In this document: positions 42,943 to 44,504 of the stretch, piece by piece
Position numbering within the stretch: position 1 is the stretch's first letter
Layout of the letters: every line of letters begins with the position of its first letter
Assembly (NCBI GenBank): GCA_019634625.1
Contig: JAHCBA010000049.1
Location: 1-44,504 of the forward strand
Length of the DNA stretch: 44,504 nucleotides
Direction of reading: 5' to 3'
From: Verrucomicrobiia bacterium
GTDB lineage: Bacteria; Verrucomicrobiota; Verrucomicrobiia; Limisphaerales; CAIMTB01
Position numbers and translations under genes: made by a program
The notes under the pieces: generated by a model
What the model was told of the DNA's origin: nothing
Databases searched by the model: none
The model's input: the letters and a program-made list of their open reading frames with translations, nothing else

Positions 42943-44401
42943 ACACCACCTCGGGCACCACGAACGGCGCGCGATATTCCCGGGTCAGCAACCGGTTCGC
43001 CTCGCGATTCCCCCGGAACCGCTCGCTCGACGGATCCATCCGCAACCCGACGCCCAGCGTGATCCGATCCGCATCGAGATCCACCTCGTTCGCCTGCAGG
43101 TGCTCCACCATCCGGTCATAGGCCTCCTCCAAGGAGGCATGTTCCCGAATCTGCTCCCGGATCGCGCCCACCGACTGCTCCTTCCCAAGTTGGTGCGAGA
43201 TGTTGCCGGTATGGCAAAGCGCACTCGAAAGGTGACCCTCCAGAATGTCCGCGGTCAGGTCCTCCACCTGCCGGCTCCGCACCGCCGCAATGAAGTTCTC
43301 GTAGTGGTTGCGGGTCCCGTTCCATCGCTTCAATTCGGTGCCATCCTTGTCGTAGGCAATCGCGCTGTTGTAGTTCGGCACCAGCACATGTCCTCCCTCG
43401 CACTCGACCACCACCGCCACCGAACCGCCCCGGTACCGGTCCATATTGCGCCCCCACTCCGCCTGACCCGCCTTGTCCTTCGGCAAACCTCTCACCTCAA
43501 AGATCAGCGGCGCCTTGGCATACCCGTGGTACGCCACCTGGGTGTTGGGCGTGTCCCCGTCGTCCACGTACCCCAGCCGCCCCCCCACGCTCAGCACCAC
43601 CGGAGACAACTCCATCTCGCCCAGGAACCATCGCGCAATGTCCATCTGGTGGATCCCCTGGTTGCCCAGATCCCCATTGCCGGTCTCGAAGACCCAGTGC
43701 CAGTCGTAGTGAAGGTTCTGCCGCATCAACGGCGACATCGGGGCCGGCCCGCACCACAGATTGTAGTCGATGTGCTCCGGAATCGGCTGCGGCCCGTCCA
43801 CCTTGCCGATGCTCGCGCGCGCCTTGTAACACAGCCCCCGAGCCACCTTGATCTTCCCAATGTTCCCCGCCGCCACCCAGTCCACCGCCTCCTGAATCGC
43901 GTGGCTCGACCTGCTCTGCGTCCCGGTCTGTACAATCCGCCTGTATTTCCGCGCCGCTTCCACCGCCTTCCGCCCCTCCCACACGTTGTGGGACACCGGC
44001 TTCTCCAGGTACACGTCCTTGTTCGCCTGGCACGCCCAAACCGAGATCAGCGCATGCCAGTGGTTCGGCGTCGCCGTCGAGATGATGTCGATGTCCTTGT
44101 CCGCAATGCAGTCCCGAACGTCCAGATACCCCTTCACGTCGTGTCCCTGCTCCTTGAGTTTCGACACCGCGCCATCCAGCACCCGCTGGTCGCAGTCGCA
44201 CAAGGCCGCCACCCGCACCCCGGGAATCCTCAGGAAACTGTTGATGTGGTCGTTGCCGCGCCCCTTGAACCCGACCACCGCCACCCTCAGGGCGTCGTTG
44301 GCTCCGTAAACCCGGTTCCAGGAAACGGCAGGCAGGGCCAGGGCGGCGGATGCCACGGCCGTGGTCTTGAAAAACGATCGACGATGCATGCGTACACTCA
44401 T
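42941..44401 (-). CDS. Gfo/Idh/MocA family oxidoreductase, Tat-exported
   Basis: A 486-residue NAD(P)-dependent sugar oxidoreductase. The N-terminus has a twin-arginine motif (HRRSFFKTTAVASAALALPA); an ATG at 44389 (four codons in) is an alternative start. The Rossmann fold follows at once (LRVAVVGFKGRGNDHI), then STATPNHWHALISVWAC and the family signature DVYLEKPVSHNVWEGRK with the catalytic-region EKP. The C-terminal alpha/beta domain contains GNGDLGNQGIHQMDIARWFL. Exported members of this family are typical of PVC and Bacteroidota sugar degraders. It is near the right edge of the window with no same-strand neighbour visible upstream. Confidence 0.9.
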   Translation of the reverse strand: MSVRMHRRSFFKTTAVASAALALPAVSWNRVYGANDALRVAVVGFKGRGNDHINSFLRIPGVRVAALCDCDQRVLDGAVSKLKEQGHDVKGYLDVRDCIADKDIDIISTATPNHWHALISVWACQANKDVYLEKPVSHNVWEGRKAVEAARKYRRIVQTGTQSRSSHAIQEAVDWVAAGNIGKIKVARGLCYKARASIGKVDGPQPIPEHIDYNLWCGPAPMSPLMRQNLHYDWHWVFETGNGDLGNQGIHQMDIARWFLGEMELSPVVLSVGGRLGYVDDGDTPNTQVAYHGYAKAPLIFEVRGLPKDKAGQAEWGRNMDRYRGGSVAVVVECEGGHVLVPNYNSAIAYDKDGTELKRWNGTRNHYENFIAAVRSRQVEDLTADILEGHLSSALCHTGNISHQLGKEQSVGAIREQIREHASLEEAYDRMVEHLQANEVDLDADRITLGVGLRMDPSSERFRGNREANRLLTREYRAPFVVPEVV

Positions 44402-44504
44402 GGGCTTGTCTTGGGGTTGGGGTTGGGAATCGATCCGGGAATTTCCTGAGTATCGGGTGCCCGCATCCCGGCGGACAACCCTTTTTGAGCTCTGTGCCCG
44501 CCGA
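44402..44504. other. Upstream spacer of the oxidoreductase gene
   Basis: No gene is seen in the last 103 bp. It contains three near-perfect TTGGGG units (44411-44427 region, CTTGGGGTTGGGGTTGGG), a G-rich tract close to the start codon of the oxidoreductase. Confidence 0.6.

Overview
The window looks like a high-G+C chromosome segment from a free-living member of the Verrucomicrobiota (PVC superphylum). The evidence is a set of family types typical of that group: a DUF1501/PSD1 (DUF1549-DUF1553) gene pair plus a second, broken PSD1 gene, a GH140-like glycosidase, a secreted FAD-dependent oxidoreductase, a prepilin-like protein with a class III signal, a Tat-exported Gfo/Idh/MocA oxidoreductase, a TIGR03790-type protein and the C-terminus of a RAYT-like transposase. 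Genus cannot be read from sequence alone. No rRNA, tRNA or CRISPR array was recognised.

Layout. 0-6.4 kb: transposase tail, GH140-like hydrolase, SIS sugar isomerase, secreted alpha/beta hydrolase, FAD oxidoreductase and prepilin-like protein. 6.4-12.5 kb: an 8-bp tandem repeat and a 159-bp MITE, then DUF1501, PSD1, peroxiredoxin and a GYF_2/cyclic-nucleotide-binding protein, all on the minus strand. 12.65-14.6 kb: prfB, with a programmed +1 frameshift, followed by trpC. 14.6-18.7 kb: AT-rich spacers carrying a recurring 21-bp imperfect palindrome on both sides of a decayed PSD1 gene. 18.7-25.9 kb: a 1987-residue secreted multidomain protein and a 401-residue Gly-rich secreted protein, followed by a second MITE copy.

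26.0-35.0 kb is a minus-strand cluster, probably one or two operons, read from right to left: MBL-fold hydrolase, TIGR03790 protein, Maf, TyrA, AroA and two tandem cytidylate kinases. A glycosyltransferase fused to a PHP phosphoesterase domain lies downstream. Five junctions in this cluster are 4-nt stop/start overlaps (ATGA or GTGA), or close to it. 35.0-35.45 kb is an AT-rich promoter-like island with three more copies of the 21-bp palindrome. After it come an S9 prolyl-oligopeptidase-type peptidase and an alpha/beta-hydrolase-like protein whose nucleophile position is Gly. 38.9-42.8 kb: minus-strand Hsp20, Lon and LolA-like genes, and a 54-residue Cys-rich membrane protein resembling the FeoB-associated family. 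42.9-44.4 kb: Gfo/Idh/MocA oxidoreductase.

The most interesting points are: the 21-bp palindrome restricted to AT-rich spacers; the glycosyltransferase-PHP fusion; the MITE family with 18-22 bp terminal repeats and no transposase; the tandem cmk pair; and the Ser-to-Gly hydrolase-like protein.
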